Shown here: piece after piece, positions 24,080-35,606 of the stretch
How positions within the stretch are numbered: position 1 is the stretch's first letter
Layout: each line of letters begins with the position of its first letter
Origin: Lithospermum erythrorhizon
Lineage: Eukaryota; Streptophyta; Magnoliopsida; Boraginales; Boraginaceae
Length of the DNA stretch: 64,000 nt
Assembly: GCA_019722365.1 (NCBI GenBank)
Contig: JADFUC010002352.1
Coordinates: 124,001 to 188,000 of the forward strand
Reading direction: 5' to 3'
Program-made: the position numbers and the translations under genes
Notes under the pieces: generated by a model
Database searches by the model: none
Told to the model about the DNA's origin: nothing
What the model saw: the letters and a program-made list of their open reading frames with translations, nothing else

Positions 24080-26719
24080 CTTGTTATATTTTAATAACCC
24101 GTACATATAATTAAACATTTTCTTATAAGCATTCTTAAGTCGATTTTTTTAAGAAGCATGAAAATAATTCGTTTTCTGTCAAACATGCTTTTCATTGTTG
24201 TTCAGCCTCGTTTTTTGTGAAGATCGTAGTCTTATCGTCGTATGGGTTTGGTGGAACACGTTAAATGAGAAAAATGGTAAGTGGAATCAATTAAATAAGA
24301 TAAAAAATATCAATTAAAATAACGTAAATAACGTAAAAATGGTAGTGAATGCATAGGATTAAATAATGTTATCGTATTTAAACACCAATTAACATGTTGA
24401 GAAATATTATCACAAATTTGAAATACACAACATTAATTATTAATTATTGAAGTATCAAATTAGAAATTATTAACATTAATTATCAACATTCAAATAATTA
24501 TCAAATTGAAATTATTAACATTCAAAATTATTAACAATAAATAATTATCAACATTGATTATAAAAATGCAGTATGAAAATTAAAAATTATTAACATTAGT
24601 ATAATTATTTTACAATTCATAATTAGCGAAGGTAGTCTTGATATAAGTAGCGATTGAAATGATTCGTGGTTATAAGCGAATAGATAATTAAACTGTTGGT
24701 ATATAAACATGAAGAGAATTAACTTTGACAGTACTCTGGCAATGTGAGATTGAATGCAGCTTGTTTTAAAGCAATCATTTGGAAAATTAAGCTTCTTTTT
24801 GTGATAATCATTTGGAAGATTCGCTCGTTTGTAATAGATTTATCTTGGAATTGTGTTGTCGAATGAAGTCGTTTTGGGGCCGTGAAGAAAAATTATGTGG
24901 AGGCTTTGTAAGTGACCCGGCGTGATGATTATTTTTAGCATAAGCATGGAACTAAATTGCTTGTTTTATAGCAAACATAAAAGAAATTTGCTTGAAATAA
25001 TTAGATTTGCATGAATCTCGTGTATAGTCGCATTAAATGCGCGTGAATCGTATGCTGGATTACGTGCTAGTAGCGTTAACTTATTATGAATTTGCATAAT
25101 GTAAAAAAGTAATGTATTTATAATCGTTATCGTATCATCTGAATTAAATATGTCATTCTTGTTATCTGGTTGTTTTGAAATTGATTTTGGGTGGCGTGTA
25201 ACTAGGATAAATTTATCGTGAAATCTTTAAAAGCGATATGAAGCTGCTGCAATCTTTAGTCATGATTTGGCCACTCAGCGATTCATAGTTCCACGATATT
25301 TCATAATTTTACCATATTTTTACGTATTCTAAAATTTACCATAATTTACCATATTTCATATATAAATTTTTTTCAAACTTTATCATATTTAGCCATATTA
25401 AAATTTCACGATAAATAAACTTATTTCATAATTAACCATATTTTATAATTTTACTATATTTGTCAATAATATTTCAAACTTCGACCATTGTTAATATGTT
25501 AAAATTCTTATAGCTTACCATGTTGGTAATTTATTCCATTTTTTACCATATTCCATATTTTACCGTATTTCATATGTCATAATTTTACCTAAATTACGTA
25601 AAATAGATTAGCAGGAGTGAAACTTCTTTTCAATCTCAAGTGGCACATGTCTGAAAGCCAATTATTGCGATGATTGTTCGTTAAGAATCAAATTTTACCG
25701 TTGTTGTATCTTAAACGTTATATTTAGTTGTTGGATTCCTTTAATGACCGCGATATAAATTTGGTACTTTATTTCATTTATTATATAATCATGTGAAGCA
25801 TGTTGATTATTAAATCTTGAATTTTCGTCTGATGTAATCTAAAATTTACCCGATATCCATTCTTCCCAAATTTCTGTATTTAATTCACCGTTTTATTATA
25901 TTTATATTTAAATGTTATCATTTTTACCATATTTTATATCTCATGTCTAAAATTAGCAATATTTTTATAATATTAACATATTTTATGCATAGCACAAATT
26001 TTATCATATTTCATAATTTCGTCATAATTTTATCATAATCTCGTATTTAATTTGTTTAATCATAATTTCGGCATATTCGCTAATTTTATCATAATTTGAC
26101 CATATTTATTATATTCCATAAATTCTGATATAATATTTCCTAATATATAATTCATAAGTGATACTATTATACGGTATTTACATTTTCTACCGATTTAATA
26201 CCTGAATTCATTACGTTACACTTTAATAAATCATATGTACTTGTAATGTTGCTTGAATTAAACGTTGCGTAACAAACCATAAAATATTCGGTTGTCATAT
26301 ACTTGAACAAATGCTCAATTGACATTACATATTAAATTTTCATTTTATGTCGAACAAACAACCTCATGGCGTGCCAATTAGCAAACAAGCGAATTAAACT
26401 GGCTTTGTTACGTGTAACGAATTGAGTCGCTTGTTGTGTTTGAAGCGATGATTCTTAAGCTTATGTGTTTATAAACATACGAAGAGTTAAACATGTAAGG
26501 CAAAATAGTCATTTCATTTAATCGTTTTGGTGTGTGTAACCAGATGTTGCCATAACTTGCAATCATTGAATTAATTAGTATTTAGATTTTACATTTATAC
26601 CCTCAAATTGATTTTAATATTTCAGTTTTTTTCAAAAGTAAGAAAGGGTAGAAAATGGAAAAATATTTTGGTGAAGCCCAATAACTAACACACACAATTG
26701 TCTTTATATATAGTATAGA
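24080..26719 (-). mobile_element. Helitron-like element (candidate, minus strand)
   Basis: Read on the minus strand, the right end begins TCTATACTATATATAAAGAC and continues into AATTGTGTG...TTATTGGGC. This resembles the 5' ends of plant non-autonomous Helitrons, which start with TC and a TATA-like string. The base outside is T on the plus strand, so A on the minus strand, consistent with insertion between A and T. At the left, ATTTTAATAACCCGTAC near 24,088-24,104 resembles a Helitron 3' end read backwards, but I see neither a clear CTRR terminus nor a strong hairpin. No Rep/helicase domain is present. The interior is AT-rich and contains ACCATATTT repeats. The left limit is approximate. Confidence 0.4.
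25291..26131. repeat. Degenerate ACCATATTT/CATAATTTT word array
   Basis: Words such as TTACCATATTTCATAATTTT recur dozens of times with small changes. They are densest at 25,291-25,590 and 25,905-26,131, with a less repetitive gap between. The spacing is irregular, so this is a degenerate minisatellite or expanded AT-rich motif rather than a clean satellite. Confidence 0.7.
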
Positions 26720-26739
26720 TAAGACGGGCCCAAAATGGA

Positions 26740-26761
26740 CTTGTAACGAAGGAGTTACAAG
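26740..26761. repeat. Perfect 8-bp inverted repeat
   Basis: CTTGTAAC and GTTACAAG flank the 6-base loop GAAGGA. It lies 20 bp outside the Helitron-like right end. It could be part of a neighbouring element or chance. Confidence 0.6.
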
Positions 26762-28509
26762 CAGTTTTTTGAAGGGTTGGAAATTCTTGACGAACCGAAA
26801 TCATGAAATTCGATAAAATAGTTATACTATTCGAAACGTGATGAAACTTCAATAGAATATTTAAGGCATCTAAATAAGCATAAATAAACATGTGCAAACA
26901 TTAAGCATAAAGCTAAATCAGTAAAGAAGACTCATTCTTAATGATGATTATTCGCCAAAGACTATTATATTTACACGTATGATTATTAAGGCTTATAAAG
27001 TTTTAATTTTTTACACCTAAAGCATATAGTCTAAGTCAAGGACTGTCAGATAATCATCCAAAGAATATGCTAGAATATGAAAAGCATAAAATTTAAGTCG
27101 TAAGGAATCGAAGGCATTCTTTTATGCAAATACTTTAAGTATGTCTTAGAAGAAAAAAAGATGGAAAACTTTGCACCTCTATCCAACTTGAAAATCTTAC
27201 AAAGCATAAAAATGAATATTAATGTTGATACCTAATCCTTGCGATGTTGAGAAACTGAAAAAAAAAAATTAGAGGAGAGGCTACTTTCAGTATTGATCGC
27301 GATGCAAGGGGGTTGAAGGATGATGAGATTTGATTTCTTTTGGTCGTCTTATCAAATAGACAAAGCCTAGTGGTAATACAAGACCACTAAAGCCATTCTT
27401 TGTTTTTCTTGATGCTGTAGTAGGCAAAACAACGACAAGTCAAAAATAAAAACGAAGCTAGCCAACTATTGGGCTATGGTTAGAAAATTTCATGTTTATG
27501 GGTAGAAATGATTAAATTTTCGCATGCAAAATACATCCCGAATATTTACCGGTTAAATAAAATAAGCCCAAAATTGGTCCGAAAATTTAGAAAATGAGAT
27601 TTAATTGATTATTTAATTCTAAAATTAAGATGATTAATTCTAAAATCCATAGGATTAAAATTAGTATCTTAAAAATTTAATATATAATAGATTAGGTAAA
27701 ATACAAATATTATTAAGTGAAATTACATAGGGGTTCATATCAATCTCTGAGATCTGATAGATACAGAAGTAGTAAATATCCCAGACAATTTGTTCCTATT
27801 ACATCCTAATTTAATTCCTATTAAAATCTCTAGGATTAGAAATTAGAAGTAGATACTAACATATAAATAATGTTGTTAACATTAAACCAAAAATTATTTA
27901 ATTCTCTAATAAATGGAGAATTAAATGGTTCTTAACATGTAATAAATTCATGTTAATATAAAATTCAAATAATTTAATTCCCAATAAATTGAGAAATTAA
28001 ATAAAGGATCCCAACTATGATTGGCATTAATCCCGTATAATTAAGTGCCCGTTAAGTCGAGTTTCGGACAGCTTAATTAAGCGTCATGACATACAAAATA
28101 TGTCCTGATAAATCCTAAAAATGAGTCAAACTACATAAATTAGAGGGAGTTGACCAGGGATTGTGATCATATGAATCATTGTAAGTCCCTAAAAACAAGT
28201 GATCGTCATTTAAAAGTACTTAAATAACATGGATGATCGGACCATGATTAGCATTAAATGCAACCCATGACAGTCCAGAAATATGGTTAATATGGCTACG
28301 AACTCCTGCGGAGGAGAGTATTAACCGGGACTTCGAAGTATATAAAGATAATAAATTTCCATCAGCGAGGTCAATACGATTGATGATTTCATCCGCGTAA
28401 GTCAAATAAGAGGCGGATGTTAATTAAATCGAGGGCGTCATGCTCGAGAAGAAAAACCCTTTAAATCTTAACATGTACAACGTTAAATGTGGAGAAAAAT
28501 GAACCTGCT
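26762..28509. other. AT-rich DNA before the F 3' LTR, no gene recognised
   Basis: No coding domain is visible. Positions 27,560-28,080 are rich in ATTAAT words. Just before the LTR, GTGGAGAAAAATG (about 28,488-28,500) could be a decayed polypurine tract of element F. The open frames at 26,685-26,897 and 28,220-28,405 (both minus) have no family features. Confidence 0.35.
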
Positions 28510-30170
28510 TGTCTGGAATTAGAACCCGACACATACTAAAAATTTATTAAAAATAATAAAATGATTAAGGCGACTTAATCAAATTAATTAATCGAAACTT
28601 GTAAAGAAAGGTCAAATTATTTAGGGTTCTCGTCGAATCTAAATTTAATGTAAAACCCTGGATTCGAATACTTGATTAAAGAAGAAAATATCGCAATTGA
28701 ATCAAATTTGGGGTTCGAGGAGCTAAACGTCTACAATTTGCTCCCAATTAAAATCCGATAGGGCTTGAAATTGAAGTTTTGGAAGTTTTGGGATTCAAAA
28801 TGAGCACTCCAAAAGTTATGGGGTTCAAAATGGAGACTCCAAAAAGTCAGGGATCAATATGCAAATTACATTTGACCTAGACAAAGAATCCGGGGCATTC
28901 TTTTTACATAAAAGAAGCTATTTTCTTTCTTGGAGGAAAAACATTCTCTTTGCCTTAAAATTAGACGGTTAAGATGATGATGCTTTGAAGTCAAACCAAC
29001 CAATTGACAGGTATTCAAAGCTTAGGAAACCTAAATGTCACCATTTAAAAATATGAGGAATAAATGTTTAGAAAATACACAAAAACATCGAGAAAATCTG
29101 AAGAGGGGCGACCTGAACTAACTTTAGTGAAATCTTTTAAACCACTTAGAAAAACAGCTTTGGTGGGCGACTCCATTCGGAGTAGCAAAATAGGCACGAA
29201 ATTAAAGATTACTACCTGACGCAATAATTCCATCGAGTTTGAAGCAAAATCTAATGAGGGTAACCTGAGTTCACCGAGAATGTGAATATTCAGAATAGCT
29301 AATATACGATTATTCATAAAATGCTTGCATGAATACAAAAATATCAATTTGATTCATCAAAGTTCGAGATATAGGAATCTGTTGAGCATTCAGATCCACA
29401 TGTGAGGATGCGGAGCCAATCTGATCTTAGGCCACTGTGCGAGTGATCCGATTATCGTAAAAAAGGATGGAGACAATTCGCTTCATCTTGATCATGATTA
29501 GAGGCAAATAATTGCCAAGACATTTTGTAGTCTGAAATAGGCATGCATTAGCCGAACTTAAATCAAATCCAAGTGAAGCAGAATCTGGCACAAGTTCAGA
29601 GGCCTGACGGCGTAGCGTCTTTGTTGTGGCTCAACTTCTTGAAGCCACCTTTTCTATTAAAGCTGCCCCAAGGCCGATGTAGTGCAAGCGAAGCGTCGTT
29701 GCTTTAACGACTTGCTTGCTATCGATCATCTGTTCGCGAGCTTGGTCGAATCCCGTCAAGACAAGTAGCATATGTTTACTAAGTCCCGCCCATAAAGTTG
29801 AAGTCATGGCTGCGGACAACTGCGGTAAGTCCGTCGGTATGACATAGATGGGAGGTCGAGTCAACCTTGTCAGTCATTACAACCAACGTAAGAATATCTT
29901 TGTAAGAAACAAAACTCGGACCCGTATCGAGTCGAACCCGGTCTCGAGTCATCGAAAGCAGGAACACATATCAACTCGTCATAGGCTTTATCCAAATCAA
30001 ATCGAAGTCAAATCGGCTTCATCGGCTTCGTACCCAACTCTGTCGAAGCTGAGTCCGTCGAAACAAACCAATCATCTCGCCGTCGTCAACAATGTAGGGA
30101 TCCGTAGTTTAGGCGGTCGTCTCTTCGATTTGATAAGCGCGTACCTTTGTGAAATTTTCTGATTGGGTTA
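28510..30170 (+). mobile_element. 3' LTR of Tat-like gypsy element F
   Basis: It begins TGTCTGGAATTAGAACCCGA and aligns with 7,662-9,160 (blocks listed there). The right limit is estimated from the last shared block, GTAC-CT-TGTGAAATT at about 30,140. An open frame in the LTR (29,848-30,162, 104 codons) is not a gene. No target duplication could be matched because the outer ends are uncertain. Confidence 0.6.
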
Positions 30171-31279
30171 TGTTAGAGTTTGATTTTTATATAGACTAGT
30201 GATAATTTACGTGTCAATTAATTGCTATTTAATGTAAATATAATTAGTTGAAATTGGAGACCCACTTATAGAGTCCCATGATAATAAAGAATTTATGTTT
30301 GACGCAGTTTAGAAACTAGTCTAGCTTTCAGACATGTTCTTTTCATGTTGTTTCACAAATCCCAACATGAGTTATATTTATTCTTATGATCAGTGTATAT
30401 ATTTTTTGCTTGATTGAATTTATATGCTTGAATAATCATGAGTATTACTGAATATAACTAATCCCACTTAAGGTTGAGTAAACTTGTCACACTAAATCTA
30501 AAGTCAAAATACCGGCATGCGGTACTGAATACTACCTCCATGGGATGCCTTTAACGATTGGAATATTTTGAACAATTCCCATGGTAGGACTTTGGGCTCA
30601 CTCATCCACCGCCAAATGGTATTGATTACTTACGCGCGACAAGCCCATCAGCAAAAGATGTCACAAATATAGTTTAGGATAAACTTTAAAGGATACCTAA
30701 GATGATGCTACACATAATTAGTAATGAAAGTACTACCATGACTGGGTTTAAATTGTCAGCAGTTGTCAGCCTCAAATCTTAATAAATAGAAACTTGCATA
30801 CTTTATACCTGCCTTTGTGATCAAGTATAAGTATTTAATTTACTACTGCGGAATATAATTTATGAGTTGTAAGTTTTTATATCATTGCATATAGTATTGA
30901 TAGCACCTTTTATACCTATGTTGTCTAAATATTCTCCATATGAGCATTTAAATATAAATTGTTTCAAATGTGTAATCAAGTTAAGAAAACGTTCCTTAAT
31001 CACTTACAACTTGAGTTGAGAACTCAATGCCCCTATATCGAAAGTTAAGGATGTATGTCATGCTTAACAAAGACATTTAAATAATTTTTCTAGACTTGAT
31101 CTCATAAGTACGAACTTGTGAACTTAGGTTCAATAAGACAAGTTTATGTCTGAGATTTTGAATCTCAAATCAAAGATGATTATGGTAATAATATAATCGT
31201 ATATTATTTCATAGCCATCAAAAGTAATCCATATGAGATAATTATTATTTATTGATGATGCCAATAAGAGTAATATATC
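30171..31279. other. Unassigned; possible leader remnant of an E-type element
   Basis: There is no domain. The stretch 30,660-30,780 shows a run of shared words with the leader region of E near 13,780-13,905 (for example ACTGGGTTTAAATTGTCAGC versus ACTGGATTCAAAATGTCATA, followed in both by a GTTGT-GCC string). This suggests a second, mostly lost E-like element. Confidence 0.35.
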
Positions 31280-33193
31280 GTATAAGGCAAAAGGCCTTGG
31301 CGCCCATTGGTTTATTTCCAATATCGCTTCTGCCCACTCTATAATTGAAGGGTCCATTTCCACCCATTACAAGCCCTTAATCACATAATTAGACTTATTC
31401 TTTCCGTTGAGTGCTAAAGTTGACCGTTAAGTAATTCTATTGGGGTATTGTAGTAATTATTTTTCAAGAATACTAACAATAACAATATTAAGAAAAATTG
31501 AAAGGTTTTACAAATGACATAATAATTTAGGGATATAATCGGACTTTCACATGTCAAATTAGGGACAAAATTGGTTGTTCACACTTCCACTATCAATTCA
31601 TATATTTTATTAAGTATAAAAGAGAGAAATTATGCACTTACATATCATCACTCAAAACTAAAGCTAGAAATATTTTTCCAAATCGATTGGCCTTCTAGAA
31701 CCCTAAATTCTATAAATTTTGTTTAACAATCAGTTTCCCAAATAGATTTTTTCCATTAAGAGTTACAGAATCAATTATTAAAACCCTAATAATCAAATAG
31801 TGAATCTCATACTGGAACCCTAATCGACTTTGTGCTTGGCGGCGGTGCCGTGTTCACGCAAGGAATTTAATCATGATGATGAAACTTTCTGTGATTTCAT
31901 ATGCGTAATCCGGAAGAATTATTTTTAGCGTAAGATTACACTCACGGCAAGTAGCAATGTTAGCCCTAATTTTTCTTTTTTATGAGGGGGGAAGCGAATG
32001 TTAAATTACGTGATTGTCATGACGCCGATAATTAATCGTGGGTTCACTAATGCACGGGCATTTAGCGTAGCTCGTTATGGCGGATTTTGCCGATGGTATA
32101 AACACTCGAATCGAGGGTTTGAATGGTTTGTTTCACTTAAGTCTGCAAGTTAATGTGCCATCTGGGGCTTGTTTGTTTGGACCGACACGTAAAATTCATT
32201 TACGTTTATTTCGCGTTCTCGTAATAGTAATTTATTATTGTGATACCAAGAGATTATGGGAATATAAAGCTTAGTGACGGGTGTAATGAGATTCTTAAGG
32301 CTAACGTAGATGAAAGAGCTAAACTGAGTGTTGAAAGAGCTAGGCAGCGTTGTTGAATTTAATTCTAGAAGCAGATGATATCGATAGTAATAAAGGGATA
32401 CATTAACACTCCAAGTGATGAATGCATTTGCACGCGGAGAATGAAAGGATCATCGAGGAGTGATAAAAGCGAGAAGCGATAGGGAATATGAAGGTGCATA
32501 GGACGAGGCGGTATGTATGACGAGCAATTCTGAGTTTTATAGTGAATACGATGGTGAAGATGCGTCAGGGACGTTTGAAAGTTAAGAGTTTGGTACGGGC
32601 TAAAGAAGATGTGGGTCTGTAATAGCATTTAAAAGACGAGATTATACTTGAAAAATGTGCTTCTTCAACACAGTTGTGGTATTAATAATAGGAAATGAAA
32701 ACAACCTGTGTTAAGATTATTTAATGCCAGTACCATTGAGAATATGTTGAACCAAACAAGGCAACAAATGGAAGAATATCATAGTCCCTATGCCGATACG
32801 GGTGTTCAGCTTAAAGAAAGGCGTTGGCGTGTTAAAGTTCCAACTACATCTGATGATTCTAATGATGCCTTAGATCACAATTTGGATGATTCAGACTTTG
32901 ATAGTAGTAATAGCACTCTCCACAGCGGCTGCAATGTATTTAAAGAAGAATGATATGTACACTTAAATTTGTTAAATAACGTAAATTCAACATTATTCCC
33001 AGGCCTTGTTTTTTCAAGCTCTAGTCAGATCTAGGAGGTAATGACATGGTATTCTGCGATTAGGAGAAATGATATATGGTTTACATGTAACGAAAATATA
33101 GGCTCGGGGGCTAGACGCCAAGTGGAACGGTCCGTTTCGCTATCATGAATGTTCTAATTATAAAATTTGGTTACTAAGACCATCTCAAAGAAA
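31280..33193 (+). other. Upstream part of MULE remnant
   Basis: Positions 31,300-31,620 are non-coding, and 31,640-31,830 looks like a 5' leader. Two open frames (32,077-32,274 and 32,708-32,953) could be remnants of the N-terminal part of the transposase that follows. The second is acidic and serine-rich at its end (DSNDALDHNLDDSDFDSSNS), a composition often seen before the MuDR-type DNA-binding domain. No terminal inverted repeat was identified for this element. Confidence 0.35.
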
Positions 33194-34060
33194 CATGTTG
33201 TGTTTCTTCAAAGAGGAGAAGGTTGATCAAGAGTACTTGGTCAAGCAAGGTTTACTTGATGTGTTCAAATTTTACCTTGTTATGTCTCTTAAGGTATTGA
33301 AAGCGGTTACGACAAGAAATTTGGATGGACGACACAGACGTCAAGCTGGGGAGAAGCTTATAGAAAGACTAAAGCTATTAAAGGTGATCATAATGATCAG
33401 TACAATCTCATATTTGATTATATTGAACAGTTGAAAAAATACATCCCCGATCAACTATGTTTGCGCATCGGGACGCAAGTTGTGAGGATGCTAATGCTTA
33501 GTATATTAGCAGATTCTTTGCTCTCCTGGCCAACGATGTAAGCGGTTCAAGATTGATCAGAGGGAAACTAATAGGAATTGATGGCTACCACACAAAGGGG
33601 TACATAAGATGCAAATTTCTGGCCCTGCCAGCTTCCAAATAATGGTCGGTCGCCTCAGGTTGACAATTGTTAAAAAAGAGAATGTATGAAACTCAAATGG
33701 TTCATACAAGCATTGTTAGAAGATATTCAAATTGTAGATGAAGAGGATTATGTCATAATGAGTGACAAACAAAAGGTATATCTTTTCATTGTTAATGAGT
33801 GTCTTTCTTTTTTTATATAACCAATAGTAAATACAAATCTTTACTAATGCAAGTGGTTATGAGTAATTTCAAGTAGATATTACCAAGAGTTGAACACATA
33901 AATTATTTTTAACATATTATAGAAACTTCAAAAGGCATCATGGAAGTCAGCTTTGAGGAACAAGTTCCCAGCGGCTCTCGGTGCTGTAGCATCTAAGGCG
34001 GTTAAATACTTGGTCAAATGTTTGATTACAAAGGAATATGAACTTGCAACTTATGATTGA
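33194..34060 (+). pseudogene. MULE (Mutator-like) transposase remnant
   Basis: Mutator-like transposases cut and paste their own DNA. Readings in order: KGDHNDQYNLIFDYIEQLKK (from 33,380), the usual MULE helix-rich segment before the core; GKLIGIDGYHTKGY (33,562-33,603), where the Asp of G-x-DGxHxKG at 33,580-33,582 is the first catalytic acid; and a MSDKQK reading (33,758-33,775), the conserved SDxxKG region containing the second acid. After a probable intron, a basic helix KLQKASWKSALRNKF ends at a stop at 34,058-34,060. The CX2CX7H/C SWIM zinc finger and the last acidic residue are not seen. Frameshifts near 33,480-33,560 and a deletion after 33,605 break it. Confidence 0.8.
33776..33922 (+). 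other. Probable intron in the MULE transposase
   Basis: The coding frame stops being plausible right after SDKQK at GTATAT. It resumes after an AT-rich stretch ending TTATAG, giving a GT-AG intron of 147 bp with a T-rich interior (TTTCTTTTTTTATAT). Both exons have long readings in the joined frame. This is inferred from sequence alone. Confidence 0.5.
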
Positions 34061-34137
34061 ATTAAAAAAATGTAGGTAATCCTAAACACTGGTGTAAAGC
34101 TTTATTCTTTGTAGAGGTGAAGAGTTGGTACGTAAAT

Positions 34138-34337
34138 TGTTGGGGAATTAATTGAAGTGGGTATGTAAATGTGTTGATAGTTTTGTAAATGGCTTACTGG
34201 CTTGGTTTTCAGCTTTTGACGCTTGTATAGACATGTTGCCACCAACTTGTAAAACATTGTATCTTATTGTTATAAATAGAGGCAAAACCTCATTGCATTA
34301 AGTGAGTTCTCAAAATATCTTGTTCAAAATATTTACA
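34138..34337 (+). repeat. 5' LTR of copia element G
   Basis: This 200-bp LTR starts TGTTGGGGAA and ends ATTTACA. A TATA box (TATAAATA, 34,271-34,278) is well placed near the 3' side, and the LTR is followed directly by a primer site. Short LTRs of this kind are typical of plant Ty1/copia. No second copy was found in the window, so the 3' end of G is missing or lies beyond the deletion at about 60.4 kb. Confidence 0.7.
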
Positions 34338-34349
34338 TGGTATTAGAGC
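34338..34349 (+). other. Primer-binding site of copia element G
   Basis: TGGTATTAGAGC matches the initiator tRNA-Met complement TGGTATCAGAGC with one change and lies immediately after the LTR. It fixes G on the plus strand. The matching gag resumes at 58.8 kb after the nested insertions. Confidence 0.8.
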
Positions 34350-34862
34350 ACAAGTCAATTCTGAATTTTTTCAAGGCTAAATTTCTTAGAAATAACTGAA
34401 CTAAAGAAATCATTTTAAATAGCCATCTGAACTATTTACCCTTTCAAATAGGCACTGGATCTTCACATTTTTAAGCACCCGAACTTTGAATAAATACTTT
34501 TGGCACTCAACTCTACTTTAATAGTAAACGGACAAAAATAGGAAAATTATATATATTATACTTTATGAGTCATTTTTAAAATAACAAATACTTAATTGGA
34601 TCAATTTTAAATAATTAATTTTAATTAATTCAATTAAAAAACATATGTTCATCTCCAACCTACTCCCCACCACCATTTTTTATCAAACCAACCGCCAGAA
34701 ACTCCCGGCCGAGTTAATCAGAAACGGGGTTGAGCTAAATCAGATGCATTGATGAACACGTAGAAAACAAACAACTTTCAATGAAAATCTACTCTATAAA
34801 CTAGTCAGATGCTTGACAATATGCAGAGGCTATGTCTTGCAAGGAGATTACAAAATCAAACA

Positions 34863-35606
34863 CGTAAAAACCGGTAACGACTGCTAATTAATAAATTAAA
34901 ATGGGATTATTAAATTGATTAACGTGAAATTTGAAACCACTTTATATTTTATGTACGAGCAAATGTTAAGTTTGGGGAATTTATAGTCGAGGTAAAATAA
35001 TCGGTATAGCTTCAACTAAACGGTCGAATTCTTATCCGAATAAGCTCGTTTTTCCCTCATTCTTTCCACACACCAAACAATGCTTTTTTTTTTTTTTTTT
35101 TTAAGAGCGGTAAATAAAACAAAAACAAAAAAATCCCATCTCCCTTCCCCTACAACCGCCGAACCCTTCCCTCTCCCTCTTTTGATTTTCTCCGATTTCT
35201 CCTCCATCTCGCAGTTTCGACCCCAAATTTTCAGAGTTTCCCTTCATCAAGGCCTTCGATTTGTAAAAAAGCCGAAAACTTTTTGTGTATTTTGAGTTTC
35301 GAATTAGGCTGACTTTTGTGTTTTTCGATTTTTATTTGCTTAAATGATTCTCGGGCTTTAAATTAGTTGTTCTTGGAGTTGAAATTACGCCGCTTGGATA
35401 AGAAATTGGTGATCGCTTAGTGGACGCTGACTTTTTAGGAATTTAGTTCGACTTTGGATTTTAGGTTAAGATCGTATATAGTTATTATCTAGGCCAAATT
35501 ATAGTATATGTAGAGATTATAATAATCGATTAGTGTAAAAGCTGTAAAGTCATTGACTTTTGTCACCTCAGGGTTCGACCTTGTCAAAACGCATAAATGA
35601 TATAGG
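34863..35606 (+). repeat. 5' LTR of B, piece 1
   Basis: It aligns with 55,994-56,661 in the 3' LTR: shared AAAATGGGATTA, TTTGAAACCACTTTATATT, GGTCGAATTCT, CCGAATAAGCTCGTTTTTCC, ACACCAAACAA and the GACCTTGTCAAAACG block. A T20 run sits at 35,083-35,102. The piece ends with ATAGG (35,602-35,606), the target of the solo LTR A insertion. Open frames here (35,016-35,207 and 35,080-35,295) are LTR sequence. Confidence 0.85.

Noticed and set aside
29848..30162. 104-codon plus-strand frame
   Set aside because: It lies within the 3' LTR of element F. The matching part of the 5' LTR has no such frame.
31280..31640. MULE left terminal repeat matching the TIR at 34,373
   Set aside because: I compared it with both strands of 34,373-34,545 and found no convincing match, so the MULE and the TIR element are kept separate.
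35083..35102. T20 run as a retroposon poly-A tail or terminator
   Set aside because: It lies inside the B LTR with matching LTR sequence on both sides. The other LTR copy simply lacks the run.
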